8,340 nt of DNA from Candidatus Hydrogenedentota bacterium (GTDB lineage: Bacteria; Hydrogenedentota; Hydrogenedentia; Hydrogenedentales; CAITNO01): assembly GCA_023145975.1 (NCBI GenBank), contig JAGLCZ010000307.1, positions 1 to 8,340 on the forward strand, in the 5' to 3' direction. Shown here one piece after another: positions 6,788 to 8,340 of this stretch. The notes below the pieces were generated by a model. It ran no database searches. It worked only from the letters and a program-made list of their open reading frames with translations, and was not told where the DNA came from. Position numbers and translations under genes: made by a program. Numbering within the stretch: position 1 is the first letter of the stretch; every line of letters begins with the position of its first letter.

Positions 6788-7291
6788 ATGCCTCAGCATG
6801 TAAGTAAAACAAATATAATTGTAAAGGTAATGATCGTTCTTATCCTTGCGATTGCTGTTGGTGCAGTACTTATTATCAAACAAAACAGAGGGGTTTCGGA
6901 GCATCCATCAAACACAAATGGAACCGCCAATAATAACGGGGAAGCCGTTAGCGATACCCTACCCGTCCCACTTCCTAGACTGGTGGATCTCGGTGCATCA
7001 AAGTGTGTTCCCTGTAAAATGATGATGCCTATTCTGGAAGATTTGAAAAAAGAATATCAAGCAAAATTTGAAGTAATATTCATTGATGTCTGGAAAAACC
7101 CCGATAAATCCAAAGAATATGGCATAAAATTGATTCCGACGCAAATTTTCTTCGATACAAATGGCAAAGAACTTTTTCGTCATGAGGGTTTCTTTTCGAA
7201 AGACGATATCCTGAGCAAATGGAAAGAATTGGGATTTTCCCTTGATAGTCAGCAGCAAACCATAACAGAACCCGCTGGAGAAGGTTTATGA
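6788..7291 (+). CDS. Membrane-anchored extracytoplasmic thioredoxin
   Basis: A 167-residue protein with one N-terminal membrane segment (about residues 10-31, NIIVKVMIVLILAIAVGAVL), a flexible Asn/Ser/Thr-rich linker (33-56), then a thioredoxin domain (about 62-150). The active site is C73-V-P-C76 in GASKCVPCKMM, with the DVWKNPDKSKEYGI strand-helix and the cis-proline P117 in IPTQIFFD. The short basic stretch before the membrane segment and the hydrophilic remainder suggest N-in, C-out topology, so the redox site faces the periplasm. AAGGA at 6776-6780, seven bases before the ATG at 6788, fixes the start; earlier in-frame codons overlap the previous gene. The C-terminal tail (151-167) is low-complexity. 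It overlaps the next gene, a CcdA homologue, which is the usual electron donor of such anchored thioredoxins. Confidence 0.9.
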   Translation: MPQHVSKTNIIVKVMIVLILAIAVGAVLIIKQNRGVSEHPSNTNGTANNNGEAVSDTLPVPLPRLVDLGASKCVPCKMMMPILEDLKKEYQAKFEVIFIDVWKNPDKSKEYGIKLIPTQIFFDTNGKELFRHEGFFSKDDILSKWKELGFSLDSQQQTITEPAGEGL

Positions 7292-7983
7292 ACGAACTGT
7301 TCACTACGCTTACCCATGCAGTGGGAGGTACCCCCGCAGTTGCCTTCGGTGCCGCAGTTATCTGGGGTATACTCAGCATTATCCTTAGCCCGTGTCACCT
7401 GGCAAGCATCCCACTTATTGTGGGGTTTATTGATAATCAAGGGCGTATGTCCACCCGCCGTGCTTTCCTAATATCCACTGTTTTTGCACTGGGCATTCTC
7501 CTGACTATTGGTCTAATCGGTATTCTTACTGCCGTTGCCGGGCGCATGCTGGGCGATGTTGGTAGCCTTGGCAACTACTTTGTAGCCCTTATCTTTTTTA
7601 TAGTGGGTCTGCATCTACTGGATGTCATTCCAATACCTTTCTCCGGTCCAAGCCAAGTTAACATAAAAAGAAAAGGAATGCTTGCGGCATTTATTCTGGG
7701 ACTAGTGTTTGGAGTGGCATTGGGTCCCTGCACATTTGCCTATATGGCACCCGTATTGGGCGTAACCTTTCGTATGGGCGAAAGCAATCCTTTGTATGGG
7801 GTAACACTACTGTTTGCCTATGGCATTGGGCATTGTTCAGTCATTGTGCTTGCCGGTACATTTACTCAAATGGTACAACACTATTTAAACTGGAACGAAA
7901 GTTCCCGGGGTGCTCTTATACTCAAAAGAGTATGCGGTGTATTGGTATTATTGGGCGGTATATACGTAATTTATATTTCCTGA
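7288..7983 (+). CDS. CcdA/DsbD-beta family transmembrane thiol-electron transporter
   Basis: A 231-residue membrane protein with six predicted helices, the size of CcdA. It carries the two intramembrane redox cysteines of this family: C36 in LSPCHLASIPL (first helix) and C148 in LGPCTFAYMAPVLG (fourth helix). C183 in GIGHC lies in a fifth helix and is common in this subgroup. CcdA takes electrons from cytoplasmic thioredoxin and passes them to periplasmic thioredoxin-like proteins. The ATG overlaps the upstream stop as ATGA, with GGAG and AAGG inside the previous gene (7277-7284) as the ribosome binding site, giving translational coupling with the anchored thioredoxin. No cytochrome c maturation genes are nearby, so the arsenical-operon thioredoxin is the expected partner. 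A CcdA-like permease (ArsG) in an arsEFG module is an alternative reading, but the SPCHLASIPL form looks more like a canonical CcdA. Confidence 0.9.
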   Translation: MNELFTTLTHAVGGTPAVAFGAAVIWGILSIILSPCHLASIPLIVGFIDNQGRMSTRRAFLISTVFALGILLTIGLIGILTAVAGRMLGDVGSLGNYFVALIFFIVGLHLLDVIPIPFSGPSQVNIKRKGMLAAFILGLVFGVALGPCTFAYMAPVLGVTFRMGESNPLYGVTLLFAYGIGHCSVIVLAGTFTQMVQHYLNWNESSRGALILKRVCGVLVLLGGIYVIYIS

Positions 7984-8055
7984 ACAAGCATACATTTACT
8001 AGCTCAGTCCATTACTTAAAAGGTGTTTTTTTTGATATCGCCTCTTCTGTTATCG

Positions 8056-8065
8056 CATGATCATG
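8056..8065. promoter_or_regulatory. CATGATCATG palindrome upstream of the last gene
   Basis: A perfect 10-base palindrome lying 16 bases upstream of the -10 hexamer, so it would cover the -35 position. It is a candidate regulator site; there is no good -35 hexamer, which would fit activator dependence, but this is inference. The rest of the 148-base gap shows a T8 run at 8026-8033 without a convincing stem. Confidence 0.25.
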
Positions 8066-8081
8066 ATGTAAAGCGTATACT

Positions 8082-8087
8082 TATAAT
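8082..8087 (+). promoter_or_regulatory. Predicted -10 hexamer of the last gene
   Basis: A perfect TATAAT, 44 bases before the start codon at 8132. The preceding GCGTATAC (8073-8080) resembles the CGTATACG palindrome found in two other gaps. No consensus -35 is seen. Confidence 0.45.
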
Positions 8088-8131
8088 TAGTACCGCTCAA
8101 AATATCGTAATCAAACCAGGGAGATTCCGGA

Positions 8132-8340
8132 ATGACCCGTTTTTTTTATACCAGTATTTTCTGTTTGGCAGCGGCAGCCTTACTGCCCCTTTCATCCACC
8201 TTCAGCGAAGAAGCAACCCCGATGCGCCTGTCCGAAAAATATCCGGACCTGTCACATGGAATACTATCTCAGGCACAGCTGCAGGATCTGCCCGCCAATA
8301 CCCTGGTGCGTATTGATGAAAAAGATATTACCCGGGAAAT
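8132..8340 (+). CDS. Exported protein, possibly SurA/PpiC-like foldase (C-terminus cut off by window edge)
   Basis: Sixty-nine residues are visible before the right edge. Residues 1-24 form a signal peptide (MTRFFYTSIFCLAAAALLPL, then SSTFS before acidic residues), so the product is exported. Residues 53-69 read LPANTLVRIDEKDITRE, which resembles the 'vVarVNGexITrae' opening of SurA, PrsA and PpiC type peptidyl-prolyl isomerases. The start is fixed by AGGGAG at 8118-8123, eight bases before the ATG, with the TATAAT promoter upstream. It is in its own transcription unit, 148 bases after the CcdA gene, so a link with the redox operon is not implied. The foldase reading rests on one short segment; other exported proteins with a similar lead-in are possible. 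Confidence 0.6.
   Translation, partial: MTRFFYTSIFCLAAAALLPLSSTFSEEATPMRLSEKYPDLSHGILSQAQLQDLPANTLVRIDEKDITRE

Noticed and set aside
8018..8034. AAAAGGTG followed by T8 as a terminator for the CcdA gene
   Set aside because: Only an A/T stem with a four-base loop can form, too weak to call an intrinsic terminator.
8023..8316. 97-codon plus-strand frame overlapping the last gene
   Set aside because: It is out of frame with the signal-peptide gene at 8132, which has the better ribosome binding site and promoter.

Overview
The window looks like part of a Gram-negative bacterial chromosome with roughly balanced base composition. It shows several exported proteins, clear AAGGAG-type ribosome binding sites and a right-handed beta-helix surface protein with a choice-of-anchor Q type motif. 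That protein, together with a lone sialate-O-acetylesterase-like enzyme and an anaerobe-style arsenical/redox operon, fits PVC/FCB-type lineages (Lentisphaerota, Kiritimatiellota, Hydrogenedentota or similar). This placement is an inference from gene content only and is weak. There are no RNA genes, insertion sequences or CRISPR arrays that I can support, and no stretch over 300 bases lacks a gene.

Left part, minus strand (1-2974): metG (methionyl-tRNA synthetase, short form without the C-terminal tRNA-binding domain) is followed downstream, after a 153-base gap holding its own extended -10 promoter, by the N-terminal 358 residues of an exported parallel beta-helix protein that runs off the left edge. 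A 226-base divergent promoter region (2978-3203) separates metG from a plus-strand gene for a secreted SGNH-type sialate O-acetylesterase family hydrolase (3204-4652).

Right part, plus strand (4741-7983): five genes form what looks like one arsenical-response and redox unit. They are an ArsR-type repressor with a CVC metal-binding motif, a 433-residue ArsP/YraQ-family permease with a CSC motif, a 77-residue TM0996-type glutaredoxin-like protein, a membrane-anchored extracytoplasmic thioredoxin, and a CcdA-type transmembrane thiol-electron carrier whose start codon overlaps the thioredoxin stop. Read together, the proposed logic is: metalloid releases ArsR, the permease is expressed, and CcdA passes electrons from cytoplasmic thiols to the anchored thioredoxin outside the membrane, while the small glutaredoxin-like protein works inside. 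The physiological substrate is not shown by sequence.

Right edge (8132-8340): after a 148-base gap with a TATAAT promoter, the first 69 residues of another exported protein begin. It may be a SurA/PpiC-like periplasmic foldase, but too little of it is present to be sure.

Small recurring signals tie the gaps together: the octamer TACAATAA lies upstream of three plus-strand genes, a CGTATACG palindrome occurs in two gaps, and an identical ACCAGGATAG ribosome-binding leader precedes both arsR and the permease.
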